DNA of 64,000 nt, taken from positions 96,093 to 160,092 of the forward strand of contig BGZK01001394.1 in NCBI GenBank assembly GCA_005406025.1, in the 5' to 3' direction. The notes under the pieces were generated by a model, which was not told where the DNA came from, made no database searches, and saw nothing but the letters and a program-made list of their open reading frames with translations. Shown here one piece after another: positions 1 to 11,839 of this stretch. The position numbers and the translations under genes are program-made. The stretch comes from Eumeta japonica. Lineage: Eukaryota > Arthropoda > Insecta > Lepidoptera > Psychidae. Numbering within the stretch: the stretch's first letter is position 1; each line of letters begins with the position of its first letter.

Positions 1-383
1 TCTCTCAATGCGGCGCAGACCATGTAACTCAAATCGTGATTCCTGATTTTGGCTAACATCCCGTACGCCGTTACGAGCAAGTAGTCGCCGATCAAGATGG
101 CCAGTTTATTTCCGAATAGAGCTGATTCCGTTTTGTCTGTTCGATCATCGGTTGGAGCATTCAGTATGCCTTTGTGGATGAAATGCCCGGTGCGAATCAT
201 CTCTATTAATTCCGCAAGTTTTCTTTGATTTTCCACGACAGTGTTGTCCAGTATGCTGTTCGATTGCGGCTTTTTAATAGATTCCGATAGTAACAGTATG
301 GCGAGGCCCCATGGCTGAAAGTTATTGTGCTCGTTGTATAGGACATTCTTTGCTGTCTGCAATATGGGGTGATTACTGCCGAC
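1..383 (-). CDS. PDSS2: PDSS2 coding exon 2 (partial; gene continues left of base 1)
   Basis: Read on the minus strand from a TTTGTAG acceptor, the exon opens with VGSNHPILQTAKNVLY and runs open for 127 codons plus 2 nt to the window edge. It aligns by recognition with animal decaprenyl diphosphate synthase subunit 2: VGxxHP at the start, FIHKGILNA (human-type HRGIVN) in the middle and FGNKLAILIGDYLLVTAYG near the end. PDSS2 pairs with PDSS1 in mitochondria to make the long polyprenyl tail of ubiquinone. The active prenyltransferase family has an aspartate-rich DDxxD motif after the histidine. Here, as in known PDSS2 proteins, that motif is absent, which fits a non-catalytic partner subunit. 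It joins the exon at 2597-2830 in phase 0, giving RKL|VGSNHP. There are no stops or frameshifts, so the gene looks intact as far as it can be seen. Confidence 0.93.
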
Positions 384-2596
384 CTACAAAATATTAAATA
401 AACAAAGTAATATTTTGCGAAATGTATCAACATGTATTAAATCTATTGAATCAGATAAATAAATATAAGAAATTGATAAACTATTGATAAATTCGTTAGT
501 ATTTATGATGCTTTACGTCTGAGTATATATATGCCGTATTACAATTATTATTTTTGCAGCTTTATGTCACGGCTTCACTCATAAAAACCTAAAATATAAC
601 AACTTCTACAGCCTTTACGATGGCATCAACTGATGTCATCCTAAATCCAATTCTAGCGTCGATTCGATTCTGTTTCTATTCTTAGTTTCATTAGCCATGA
701 AAGGGACGATGAAAACCAAATTTAAATTATTAGTAAAAACGCTAAAAGTTACTGGGTCATAATGTTAAAACTGTATCATATCAAATTACAAAATAATCTA
801 TCATACAGGCTGCATGTATCCAAAAAGTTGGGAGATCGGTTGTATCAATAAGCACTAAAAAGTGAAATAAGCACTTGATCAAATAAATTTACTTTAGCAA
901 GTATAAATGGACACAAGTAATTCGTATTCATAAGTTTGTGCAACCTCGACATATCCACAATTATGCTTTTTTTTTATGTAAAAGCTAATGTACTTATTAT
1001 AGTACGGTATAGTTACGCTTCGCGTAGCCTATTCAATTATACCACAATAAGATTATAGTAATCATGTGCTCACACTGATCACACTTAATGGCCTGTGTTG
1101 TCACTGTTACAATGCAGCAATCTAGAAGCCTTCGTTCGAGCACAAGGTTGAAACCAATGACTGTATTGTTACTTTATATTAATCTGTTTTTATATACCAA
1201 GGTAAAGTGTCAGAATTCATTACGTAGTAATGGAATTAAAGCCCCAATGAATTAAAAAGGAAGAACATCGTACTAATGTTCTAGATCTAGATGTGTAAAA
1301 AAGTATAAATTTTCCGAAGATAAATTGATTCGGTGGTCTTGGCCATTGGACATAAACTTCTGGACTAAGCGTCATGCCAGATTTCCACGACGTGCGGTTT
1401 CGGCTCATTGTCTGTAATCAACGATGTTCGGTGATGTTTCTCAGATATCTATTTAGTACATTAGAAAACAACAATCTTAGTATATTATAAATGCAACAGT
1501 GCTTTTTTTGGTACGCCGTATCTCCCTTAATGATTCAACTAAATCAATGATTTTTGAAGATTAACTTCACCGTTAATGACGATAAATAAACAAATTTGTA
1601 TTGAGTAGATCCGTATGCAGAATTCACAGTTTTACATGACATGTACGCACGTATAACCAACGTTAGGGTTTTTTTTTGTAAGCTCACTACATGAGCACAC
1701 CCTCTTACAATCTTATTTCAGATTGAAGGGTTTGATTGCTCAAGATTTTCACGCTGGCCCAGAATATAGATGGGAGCTCTTAGTGACTATTGTTACCGAT
1801 TCGGTGACAGTTTACGGGACCGATAGCTTAGTTGATTTTCTCCGAGAAAGAGAGCGAGTAATCTTAATTTGACTTAAGATACAGAAGCACTTTAGTCAAT
1901 GTGTACAGTACAACGCACGAAACTCTACTGTTCTGAATTGCCCGCGAATGATGTAAAGCGCAGGTTCAACGCTCCCCGACCCTTCCTTCTTCTCCCCCGC
2001 ATTTCTATTTTACTCCATTGCAACGCTTTCGTAATTAACTACACAGCGGCAGAATTTCTTGCGTTATATTCGTACGTAAGCATGAATACCGCTACCTTCT
2101 GATTCAAACTCCCATTACTGTTGCACTGTAGTTACATTTATAACAGAACGCCATTAATAATGGAATGGAAAATACTAGAATTATTAAATTCGTAGATAAG
2201 CATCATTGTTAATGTCAATTATTTGTCATTGTTAATAATTAATTATTTGTCAGTTCACTGGACAATATTCAAAACTACTTCTTCCCGACACATCCTTTCT
2301 TCTCAAACCTCTTCGTTCCTTCCTCCATCCATATTGACTTCTTTAGATTTAAATTAAAATTATTATTCATAGAAAAGTATTATGTAATGATTTCCACTAT
2401 TTTGCGCAATCGACTATCAATACCAACAAAATTCCAGCTTTCTACTTTAAACGACTGCTGATATAAAGGATTAGTAAAAACCGATCGATATACACATGGG
2501 TTTACAATTTGATTAAATTAATATTAATCAAGTCCTCAATTTTTTTAAATCAAACTCTATTATCAATGGTCGATATGCAAGTCGAACAATGTTTAC
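384..2596 (-). other. PDSS2 intron 1
   Basis: This intron separates the two recognised PDSS2 coding exons, with donor CTG|GTAAAC at 2597/2596 and acceptor TTTGTAG|GTC at 384/383 on the minus strand. It is AT-rich and holds only short random open frames. A weak local hairpin (GTATAGTTACGC then GCGTAGCCTAT) lies near 1010-1055. I see no exon or clear mobile element in it. Confidence 0.85.
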
Positions 2597-2830
2597 CAGT
2601 TTTCGTAAATACAACGCCATGTTGGCAAACTCGTCGCTCAACAGCCATCTGAGGTTCATGAACGACGTCGGGTAGCCCACTATGCTTTCGGCTTCTCTTA
2701 TGATTTCATCCCAGTGTCTGTGTGGAGGATTCAACACCATTTCTACGTATTTGTCGTTTGTGTCATTTAGCCGTCTGGCATTTCGAGATGTCTTTATTAC
2801 GTTTAAATAACGACTTAATCTACACCACAT
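2597..2830 (-). CDS. PDSS2: PDSS2 coding exon 1 with start codon and mitochondrial presequence
   Basis: The 78 codons begin [20 protein letters not shown], which is basic, serine/arginine-rich and has no acidic residue in its first 20 positions, as expected of a mitochondrial targeting peptide. From about residue 40 it reads [18 protein letters not shown], then the signature [20 protein letters not shown]. These match the PDSS2 N-terminus ([25 protein letters not shown] in vertebrates). The ATG at 2830 is chosen because it opens the targeting peptide and no longer in-frame extension is apparent. The frame runs on into the intron past the GTAAAC donor, so the true exon end is set by the phase-0 join to VGSNHP in exon 2. 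The exon lies closest to the unannotated 61 kb to the right, which is therefore 5' flanking to PDSS2. Confidence 0.92.
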
Positions 2831-3020
2831 TGTTGTAGTTAAAAAATCACCAGTGTGTATGAATTTTTAGGGTTTTCGAATGTCACGAGTTGCCAAAGGC
2901 TATTCATTCTTTTTCCTGAAATCATATGAATTTGCTACATTATGTAGATTGTATACATTTTGTATGTCTCGCAAATTTGACAAGGAAGTTTATACGGCAA
3001 AAATTAAAGGATTTTGAAAA
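2831..3020 (-). promoter_or_regulatory. 5' leader and presumed promoter side of PDSS2
   Basis: This is the sequence just upstream of the PDSS2 ATG, AT-rich and without a clear TATA box or initiator. A TTTCAG|G at about 2915 on the minus strand could be the acceptor of a non-coding first exon, which would put the transcription start farther right. The transcription start cannot be fixed from sequence. Confidence 0.4.
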
Positions 3021-3203
3021 TTTAATCTCTAAGGGTTCCAAATAGGGACTGAAAACTTTCATGAAAATACGTCAACGTTGACGTTCAAAATAAAAAAAAG
3101 AATATATTTCGATTTTTATTTGTATATTAAAAAAATGTATTTCATAATTTCATTTAACTTAAAAGACGAGATTTGAATTTATCAGTATGTACTTCCCACA
3201 CAT

Positions 3204-3420
3204 TTATCTCATTATTAAAGATAAAAAACAGGAAAATTGTATTGTATAACACAGTCGAAGGTCACCACCGCCCATGGACATTCGTGAAGTCAGAGGAGGC
3301 GTTACCAGCCTTTTGGGTACAAATAGGATATCTAATGGAAAGTGGTTGATAGAGCAGGAAGTGGGGTGATGAAGGGGACACTCACAAGTCGAAAACATCG
3401 GAAGCTGCTACTTAGCATCC
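3204..3420 (-). repeat. Short dispersed repeat with LINE-like 3' tail (copy 1)
   Basis: On the minus strand it reads from an AAGTAGCAGCTTCCG head through CCATTAGATATCCTATT and GGCTGGTAACGCC to GTCCATGGGCGGTGGTGACC. The same order of blocks is seen at 3440, 15020, 19900 and 36600. The tail block is also the 3' end of the decayed LINE at 56.0-57.6 kb. It lies head-to-head with the plus-strand copy at 3440-3665. Confidence 0.65.
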
Positions 3421-3439
3421 GTATGCTATAAGAGTGTGG

Positions 3440-3665
3440 TAATTGATTTCGTCCAGTGAGTCAGAATTCCGGTGGCCCACTCCTCACTCAAACCTTTTAG
3501 TCAACCCGATCCCTCACAATAGATATCCTATTCCTCCCAAGAGACCGGATACATACTGGTGGCTACTTGGGAGTTACGAGCATCCCAAAGCTGGTGGTGA
3601 CCACCTATTCTCGGATGGCACACCTGGATGTTTGCCCTTTGACTTTACTATAAAGAAAAATAGAT
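3440..3665 (+). repeat. Short dispersed repeat with LINE-like 3' tail (copy 2)
   Basis: The blocks are AATTCCGGTGGCCCACTCCTC, ATAGATATCCTATTCCTCCC, GAGACCGGATACATACTGGTGG, GAGCATCCCAAAGCTGGTGGTGACCACC and GATGTTTGCCC. This is the plus-oriented partner of copy 1, only about 20 bp away. Together they form a loose inverted pair. The 74-codon open frame across it is incidental. Confidence 0.65.
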
Positions 3666-5690
3666 AACCATTCAAACAGCAGTTTAGCTAAAAGTTTCGA
3701 ATAAAAATTAAAACTAAACTAACGCCTTTTCCTCTTTCCGCACCATGTATGTAGCCACAAAAGAATTTAATTTATCTGAAGCTTTTGATATATCTAGTAT
3801 AATTTTATTTTTTTATATTTATATATATTTATACTAGCATTTTTGTCTTGATTGATGACTAAATTATGACTTTTTGATTTAATTCCTAAATTATGTGGTT
3901 AAAAAGGACAACAGCCATATTTTAAAATATAAAAGGTGAAATAGGTTCTAACAAAACCAGTGAAGGCCTGTTTGGAGTGAGTAAAATTTAGATTTCTTTT
4001 TAAAGAAAACTGTTTTTTCTTGTACCCATCTACCTGAAAGCAGACGTCTGTTCTAGAAAGGTCGCAGGTAGTGAGTGTTAATGTAATCATATGCAATTGG
4101 GGCGCGCCACGGCCGCGCTCAAGCTACTTTTTCTCTTGCCCTTTTTATCATCAACCACGAAGAATTATTGGTTAATAGCTGCATACGCCTTAAATATGAG
4201 TGTTTCATAAATTATTCAAACGAAGTATTCGTATTCGTTTATTTCTCATCTTACACAAAATAAGAAATTCAACGACGAGGGGTAGTAATTTTTTAAATTA
4301 CAATTATATGACATTTAAATTTGGCTATTTTTTCTTCACGTGCGTAAGAGTGTTGAGGGTCCAATGGTTTGAAGCTTAGTTTTCTAACTAAAAGGCGCTG
4401 TATTCGGATCTCACCGCGATCGAATTGGCAGTGCCTTTTTAATTCGAGTCGTATTAAACTTGTCGCTCCGTGATTTCTTTGACGAGGTAACCCATCGCAG
4501 TGACCGCAGCAGGTCCTAGCCGTAGTGAGCTAATATGTGAAGGTTGAGCTTCAAACCTCACAATTTGAAATATAGAAGAAGTGGGAAGGTGGAGTATATT
4601 TCAGATATGACGTCGTTAGAATCCAACACGTCATGTGTATAGAGTTTTGTTGGCATACCTTGGAATTTCCCTTAGTTTCTCCGTCTGTCTGTGTTTACGT
4701 GAGTCTGTTTTTCTCACGAACTTCTTAATTTCTTACAAAGGTAAAAGAGATAAGCACAGCGAAATTGATAATAGGAAAAATTAGGCAATACTTAACGGAA
4801 ATAAAATTATGTACTTAGATACTTTATTAAAAATTACAACCATCCAGATTATGTTTACTAATAATTACACAGTAGACAACGAGAGGTGAGCTTTCAAAGT
4901 CGTTATTGACGTGTCCTTAGCTAAGGACGTATAGAAAACTCTCAAATTTAATTTTAGAGTAATAAATAAAAACTACAGAATAGATGCTGTAAGAAAAGGG
5001 AAAAAAAGCTACAACTTTAATTTTGGAAAACCGATGAAACAGTGAAACAGCCGTTATTGTGTATTATAATGAAGTTTAAAAAAGATCATTACGCTTTTAA
5101 AGAAATAAAAAACTTTCATTGAGTTTGTCAAAATCAAATATATGTAATTTAATTGATCACGATTCCAAATTGGTTAGTTATAACAGTCCTGTTGAGCATA
5201 ATTTTATATAAATTAATCTGAAAAGTGTTCATGCACTTTTACAAATGTAATGACGAAGCGCAATCAACAACATAAGTAGGTACTCGGTCTGGATGAAATA
5301 GCTATTCGAGTCTGATAATATCGTAGAAAGTGTCAACGACTGTGGCTAAGGCTATGGATAATAATTCGATCATAACCCAATACGTACTCAACCTCGTTAT
5401 ACTTTATCATACTAGCTTTCATTTTTTTTCTACTGTTTTCACATCTCGAAATGATAGCATTACTGACATTGATTTTCTACAATTCGAATTGCAGAACAGC
5501 GGTAGTTGTGTGGCCAGGGTGTTGCTTTGGAATACGTAGATTGGATTCATTGAGCGGATTTATGCGGTACGTACTTCTTAGTTTAGCGAATATTCAAATT
5601 AAAAATTTCATCGACGACCCTTGAAAATTGTCTAAATTTCAAACAATCGTAAGGCGGATGTCTTCAATAAATACTAACTCATTTTACATT
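3666..5690. other. AT-rich intergenic stretch with a weak SINE-like block
   Basis: No coding exon is seen. At about 4330-4560 there is a more complex block (GGTCCAATGGTTTGAAGC, then ATTCGGATCTCACC about 40 nt on) whose spacing resembles degenerate tRNA A and B boxes. It may be an old tRNA-derived SINE. The rest is simple AT-rich sequence. Confidence 0.3.
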
Positions 5691-5965
5691 ATTTACGAAA
5701 CCGGTTCAGAGCAATTTCATAATAACGAACCGTAAATAAATCTGGTTGCAATAGCCACCGGGCAGCCAATCACGAGGCCGCGCGTCATAATTCAACAACA
5801 CGAAGCGGCCGGCGCCCCCTGGCGGCGGGGCCGGTGGCACGTCGTTGTACCAATTAAAAATAAAAGCAATCCATAATTTGTTCCGACTTTATGGTGGAGG
5901 CGCGCCGCAAAAAGAGAACCTCGAGCGCCATTTGCATTTTGATCGGCTCAGCCCTGATTTGAGGC
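5691..5965. promoter_or_regulatory. GC-rich island A with CTCF-like and Grainyhead motifs
   Basis: This is an abrupt GC-rich block in AT-rich DNA. GGCGCCCCCTGGCGGC at 5811-5826 is, on the minus strand, a near-consensus CTCF site (core CCAGGGGGCGC, 13 of 14 consensus positions by eye). AACCGGTT at 5699-5706 is the palindromic Grainyhead core. No coding frame is convincing. It is probably a distal regulatory or insulator element; function is inferred from motifs only. Confidence 0.5.
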
Positions 5966-7100
5966 CTTCGTAAACTCTTTAAAGCATGCAAAGTGCATGA
6001 ATGCTGCATAGAGCTTAGAAAACCGGAGGTGAACTCGTATTATTTCAAAAACAATGACACAACACTAGAATATATTACATCATTTCAGTTTTGGTCTAGA
6101 ACATTATAAGGTTCTGAATCTTTCAATATAAAAGATAATTATCGTTAAAACCTTGAACTTCAATAGATGCATGTTGCAACTTTCGGTATTTAATTGCATA
6201 AAAACATCGTTATTCAATTTTGGGTTGTAATTATGAACTTTATGAAAACTCAAAGATGCTTTTAAACCGACTGCGGGGAAGCCCAAAAGTAGGGTCAATC
6301 GTTTGATCTATATATATGTATGTATGAATATATGTATGTATATTTACATACGTTCCTTTGCAACTATTAAACTTACGAACAGATTTTGATGTATTATAGT
6401 TGGAGGAATTGGAGTTTCATGTGTCATTAGACTCTAGGTACATGTACGCTTCCGACTGCAAATATTTATCATAATTCATTGTATATAATGTTTCATATCG
6501 TGTTTTCATTTTTTTATTTTACTTTAATCCTTGTTATTTTTAATTCTTGTTATTTTTTTTTAATTGTCCTAATGCATGTTTTGTAATATCTTAATCCATA
6601 TTCATCATTTTATTATAGATGATAAAATAGAAGTTGAATAGTGCGTTAAAAATACTTAATTAAATAAAGTTTAAACAAAGTGCGATAACTTTTACTGAGT
6701 AATAGTAATCTAAAACAAAAATGAGAATACGTGCAGCCTATTCTGCCTCGAATTGACCAAGATACGACATTGTACTAAGATATCAAAAGCGGTAAGAGCA
6801 TTTAAGATTATTCATAAATATGGCATATATTATGATATCATAATCCTATTTTGTTGTTCATTTTTATCTAAAACAAAACAATAAATTCTATGACTTTATT
6901 GTTTTGATTTAGATAAATAGCATCGTAGTGTCAGAGTAGGTGACTTTTAAAAATTTCTGCGTGTAGAAAAATGGACGAAGATCATAGATTTCGAAATAAT
7001 CTTTAACTCTATATTTACACTACGTGATCGTATCGATATCGTGGACTCGCACCAAAAAAACTTAGAAAAAGCAGATCCAGTCACATACTCGGAACAGTTA
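5966..7100. other. AT-rich intergenic stretch
   Basis: No gene is seen. A degenerate ATGT/TATG tetranucleotide tract lies at about 6308-6352. The remainder is low-complexity AT-rich DNA. Confidence 0.5.
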
Positions 7101-7690
7101 CACCCTAATTGCGGCGTTTACGGCGTGCACTACCCACGAGCGAAGCCTTCACTAATAAACACGAGCGCCGCCCCCGCGCCTCGAAACCTCTCATCCGTAC
7201 GCCGTCCCCGCCCACAGCACTGAAATTACGTATTCAAATCGTCCACTGGCCAATTTTCGATGGGGGGAAAAAAATTAAGCACTCGCTCTATGGTCACCCG
7301 AAAACTTATAAATATGCATAGAGTAATTTTTGAAGAAGGAACCTTTAATAAGCGAGGAGCGCGTACCCTCCAGTCCGCGGTAAATTGCTTCTCCGTTTAT
7401 TATTCTCCCCGTCGCCAATCCTATCCGTTTAAAACCAATTATGTTTTATTACGGCGGCGAGGGAAGGCGCGAGGTGGAGCGCGAGGGGGCGGCTCGGTTA
7501 GTTTTTCGCTTTTCGTTTTTTCCTGCGCCGGCCGTCGCGGGCGCGGCGCGCGCGGCTAATGGAGGCGCGGAGGCCTAAGCGGCCGTAATGAGCGGGGTCA
7601 CGACTCCGGCGCGGGGCGGCGGCCGCGCGCGGACGACCGACGGATCGAGTAATTGTTTCTGACCTCGGCGAACTCGACATTCGAATTTCT
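7101..7690. promoter_or_regulatory. GC/CpG-rich island B
   Basis: Two adjoining GC-rich blocks (7101-7230 and 7340-7690) reach very high GC at 7450-7650, with many CpG. Short AT cores are embedded in them, such as GTTTTATTACGG (posterior-Hox-like TTTATTAC), AATATGCATA and CGTAATGAG. Open frames of 60-99 codons on both strands reflect the scarcity of stop codons in GC-rich DNA. A candidate enhancer or distal CpG-rich promoter. Confidence 0.4.
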
Positions 7691-8304
7691 TCCTTGTGAG
7701 TAAGCGGTGGTTTTTTTATACCTGCCCGTTCGATGTTCCATTGATCCCTAACTTTATTGAGCTCTTTGCCTTTCTTAAGGTGAAAATTATTATTTTTTGT
7801 TTCAACATTGTCTGACTAAAACTAAGGATATACTGACGTCTTAAATAAAATGCTTCATGAGTTGTGCGTCATGATATATTTAATAGCAAATACCTTTTTT
7901 AAACTAAAATGCAAGTTCAAAATTTAAATTGCCATGCAGGTGTGAAGAGTAAACTACTGGAAAGTTGGAACACCGGTCCGTTGTAAAGTTATTTATCGGG
8001 TTTCATATAATTAAATACCTGACTCCAGAGTCACATTCAACTGACTGAATGATTGATTCCTAAAAACTACTAAAGAGTTGCGCAACTCATAACAATACGA
8101 AAATACGTAAATTTTAATAAAATCATTGCACGAATACCTAAAATATGTCTACTTTCGATACATCGAGTTCATTCATTGAAACTGTTGCAATTTAATTCAT
8201 TAAAAAGATCATATCAACAAAAGAGATCACAGACGTCATTAAAGACATCATAAATGTTGTTGATTAATGTGCAACGAATCTAATAATTAGTTCTCGACAC
8301 CATC

Positions 8305-8640
8305 ACAATAGATTATATTTCGCGGCGGGCAGAGCCAAGGGTGCTGATTGTCGAACGAAAATACGTTAACAGATTTATGGACGGGGCCGACGCGGACGGC
8401 GCGCGCCTTGACGGCCGGCCGCGTCGTCGCCCCGGGGATATCTCATAATTACACGAACTCGATAATTACCGGCCCCGGCAAAAACTATATTAATATTTAA
8501 ATGTGGCCGGTTGTTATTTAAGCCGTAGCCGGCGGCGCACCTCCGGCCCGGCGAACGCGAAGCGAAGAAACTATGAAAAGCCAAAATGGTCACCGTTTAA
8601 CAATAATTTAATTAGTGGGCCTCGTGGAGCGATCTATTAC
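8305..8640. promoter_or_regulatory. GC-rich island C with homeodomain-type cores
   Basis: A GC-rich block (8370-8440 and 8520-8570) is interleaved with AT motifs: CTCATAATTACACG, GATAATTACC, ATATTAATATTTAAAT and AATTTAATTAGTG. The mix of CpG-rich DNA with TAATTA cores resembles insect developmental enhancers. No exon is supported. Confidence 0.4.
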
Positions 8641-9470
8641 GTCTAGGAACGCACTGAGCGCAAACGATAGGACGATGGAAGAAGTCGTCATTGTCGTTGT
8701 TTTTATATGTACTACGGAAATGACGGTCTGGACGACACCATTTCCTTTAGAAGACTTGCATGGCGATGGAGATGGTTCTCTTGGCAATTGATATACCTAG
8801 ACTGGAGATTTAGATATACCCTAAATTGATTTCCGCCAAATGGAGAGACTCATAAGAGTGTGGGCTTTAATAAACTATCCACGATGGAGACTATAGTCTT
8901 CACGTTTATTTACGGGCTAAAGTTGGGTATAGCCAGTGACATGGCAGAAAAAAAAAGTGTGTGTGTATTAGTGTACACACGTAAGAAGTGAACCTTCTTT
9001 ATGACATCATTTTTCGATAAATGATTTACTATTTACAACTTCACAGAAATTGGTTGAATAAAGCTAAATTAGATAAAGTTTATGCAAAAGGCTTTTTTTA
9101 TCATAGACATGGATACAAAAATAATACAATAATTTCACCTTTCTGCTACTAAGATTATAGCATTTCATTAATTATAATAGAATTATTACTATTATTGTTA
9201 TCGTTATTATATATTTTTGTAATTAATGGCTTAACTCACTGATATTTACAATCAAAAACTAAGGTTAACCTGAAATAACCTTAAAAAAATGTAACTACTC
9301 AAAACGGGCCGCAAAATACATTGGAGACATTTACCAATCCCTACTCCGCTGGAGAAAGTATACTTCGAATCACGCGTGGTAGGGATAAGAAAAAGATGGC
9401 GCGTAACGGAAAAATGTGACGCGTAACGAAAAAATGTTACACTAAATTTTTTTCCAACCCCGATAAAGAA
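8641..9470. other. Intergenic stretch, nothing recognised
   Basis: Mixed-composition DNA followed by AT-rich DNA. No open frame of interest and no repeat family recognised. Confidence 0.4.
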
Positions 9471-9479
9471 GTTTCACTT

Positions 9480-9850
9480 CAAAAAATGAAAGTGGAATCA
9501 ATGGAATGGAGATGCACTCTCTACGTAGCATCTGTAAAATATCCTTGAAATATAGATGTAAAAACAGTGATGTCAGAAAGTAGTGCAATTTGAAAAATGT
9601 ATAGTGACTAGAGTACAAAAAGGTATGTTGCGCTGGTTAGGTCATCTGAAAAGACGTAAGAAAGTAGAATTAATAAACAAGTAAAATAAAAGCGTATATT
9701 AAAAAAAGGGTCAAACTTTAAACACCCGAAACCTACGAGCTTGCATTAAAGGATTGATGGATGACAGTGAAGCAAGAGAGATTTATTTGTAAAGATCCTA
9801 TACCACGTGGAAAGTTCTGGTCTTTTTGACTAACCCTCTGGGCGATAGGC
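9480..9850 (+). mobile_element. RTE-type LINE, 3' coding fragment (degenerate)
   Basis: One frame reads VTRVQKGMLRWLGHLKRR before a stop. This corresponds to the VTRVERGMLRWFGHLERM block near the C-terminus of lepidopteran RTE-clade endonuclease/reverse transcriptases. Downstream, ACCCGAAACCTACGAGCTTGC and AAAGGATTGATGGATGACAG match the TRNRRACMKRLMxVDEAR block. Stops, frameshifts and gaps show it is dead. Related fragments in the same orientation lie at 33190-33590 and 62440-62535. Confidence 0.75.
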
Positions 9851-11835
9851 CCAGACTTATAAAAAATATTGGAACGATAAGCTTATAAAAAGATATAGGA
9901 ACGATACGCATATAGACTAAGCAATTACTGAGCTAAATTATACGAGACTGCGACTGTCTATGAATTGTTTTCATGAATAATACAGTATTAATGATGCTGT
10001 ATTATCATTAATACAGCAAATAAATGCCTCAGATAAGCCACCATTTATGATGGTAATATTTTGAGAGGAGATATCGACGCCCGCCGACGTCGGATGTCGA
10101 AGTATTGAAAGGCGATACGATGTATCCAGTTTCATGGTTTCACGGTGACGATCTGTTACAGAGCACAGCTGACGCTTATTACGCGAATTGGGCACTTTTG
10201 CTTCCAAGCGTTCCATGCAATTTAACTAGCTAGAGAAACTAGACTTAATGAGAATCAACCCGAGTTTGAATATTTTTTTTTTTTACTCTACATGAATAAA
10301 TTATTAAGCACTTCAACGAAGAAAAGATAAGCTATTTCACAGGCAAGTAAAAGTTTTTGCCTGTGAAATGGCTGGGCTTGCGATTCCTTCTATGATTATA
10401 TCCTTAGTGTAATGAGTTTTTCAAATTTTAACGAACCGGACAAGATCCAAGATGCTTCCAATTGACAAGCAATTGAAAAGTAATTTAATAGCATTTTTCG
10501 AAGTGAATTTGAATCCGGCAAGCAATTAAGCACCTTGGAATATATAATTCGATATATAAATTATTATAAGGTATTATAAAATATTACTAGATAGATAAGT
10601 AGAGTGAACAAAAGGTATGAACATAGCATGTTAAACAATCTGGCACCCAGAACAGATTACCATAATGGCCGACGCTCGGCGCAAAATGTGACTCGTCAAT
10701 ATTGGGCCAAAATCTATTACAAATTCGTAGATAATCAATATGTTGGAAAACGGGTTACCCGATGGTAATTCGAAATCAAAATAGATCTGATAAGAGCCAC
10801 TAAAGATTAAATAAGTTGAACGCAGCTCGATCGAATGTTGTATTCGAGGTTGTCACGTGATGTTCTGTGGATACACATGACGAAAACTGGAGATGCCGTT
10901 GTGAACCCAACCTAAACAGTTGCATATCAAATACAAATACAAATCTGATCAACGTAATATTGGACAATAAATGATAAAGCACGCGTTACGCAGGCCGAGG
11001 GATTGTCGCTTTGAATCAGTGGAATCTCCATAACTAGAATTTTAAGGGTCATGGTGAAAATTGCGAATCAATGAGTTTATGTAAAAGATAAACGAGGTAG
11101 AAAAAACAAACATGTGATATTCAGGAAGTTTGTTTGCACGTGTAGGAAGCATCGAACATTTATTCTGAATTTTGCTGCTATGACTTCGGATAATTCAAGT
11201 AAGATGTCATTATATTTTATTAACATCGACTTATGAAGCCTGTTTTTGTAAGTCTTATTATAGAGTACAAACAAATCATAGATTATAGGGAAATAATATT
11301 TTTTTCGAGTTGCAAAGTTTAAAAATAGTTCAGAGAAAAGGAACAGCAATTTGTTTTGGTCTTACTGAGAATCTCCACTTACCGTTATCGAGATAAGTAC
11401 TATTTCCACTAAAGATAAGCTGGGTTGGGTCGTTTTTTATTTTATTTGCGATAACGTACTGTTGCTATCTTAAAAGAAAGTTACTGTTTTTTTTTTATTT
11501 AAAGAGATGCGCATGAAATAAAGTAAAGTCACTAAAATAGATTCTTTCAAACGACACCACGCAAGGTAAACAAAACAAAAAAATAATCTGATCTTTAAAA
11601 TATTCTGAATTAAATAAAAAAAAAAAGTTTCTGTACCAACAGGAATACATCGATATCTCAACAGGCTTTTCCCATTTTTGAATTATAGAATTATACAAAA
11701 CCAGAGACTGATATATGATATAGACGCATAAGTTTGCAATAAGAAAGGAAGCGATTATCGATACTTCAAGAACATGTATTCAGACTAATGAAAAAAGTTA
11801 CTATTTTGTTAACGAACATCTGGATGATGGCGAAA
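9851..11835. other. AT-rich intergenic stretch with one hairpin
   Basis: No gene is seen. A perfect 13-bp inverted repeat (ATTTCACAGGCAA at 10334-10346 and its complement at 10357-10369) forms a short hairpin. A smaller one (CTGTATTATCATTAATACAG) is near 9998-10017. The remainder is AT-rich. Confidence 0.45.
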
Positions 11836-11839
11836 GATG

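Noticed and set aside
7260..7680. Overlapping 60-99 codon frames in island B
   Set aside because: Open on both strands, compositionally biased, no splice sites or family match.
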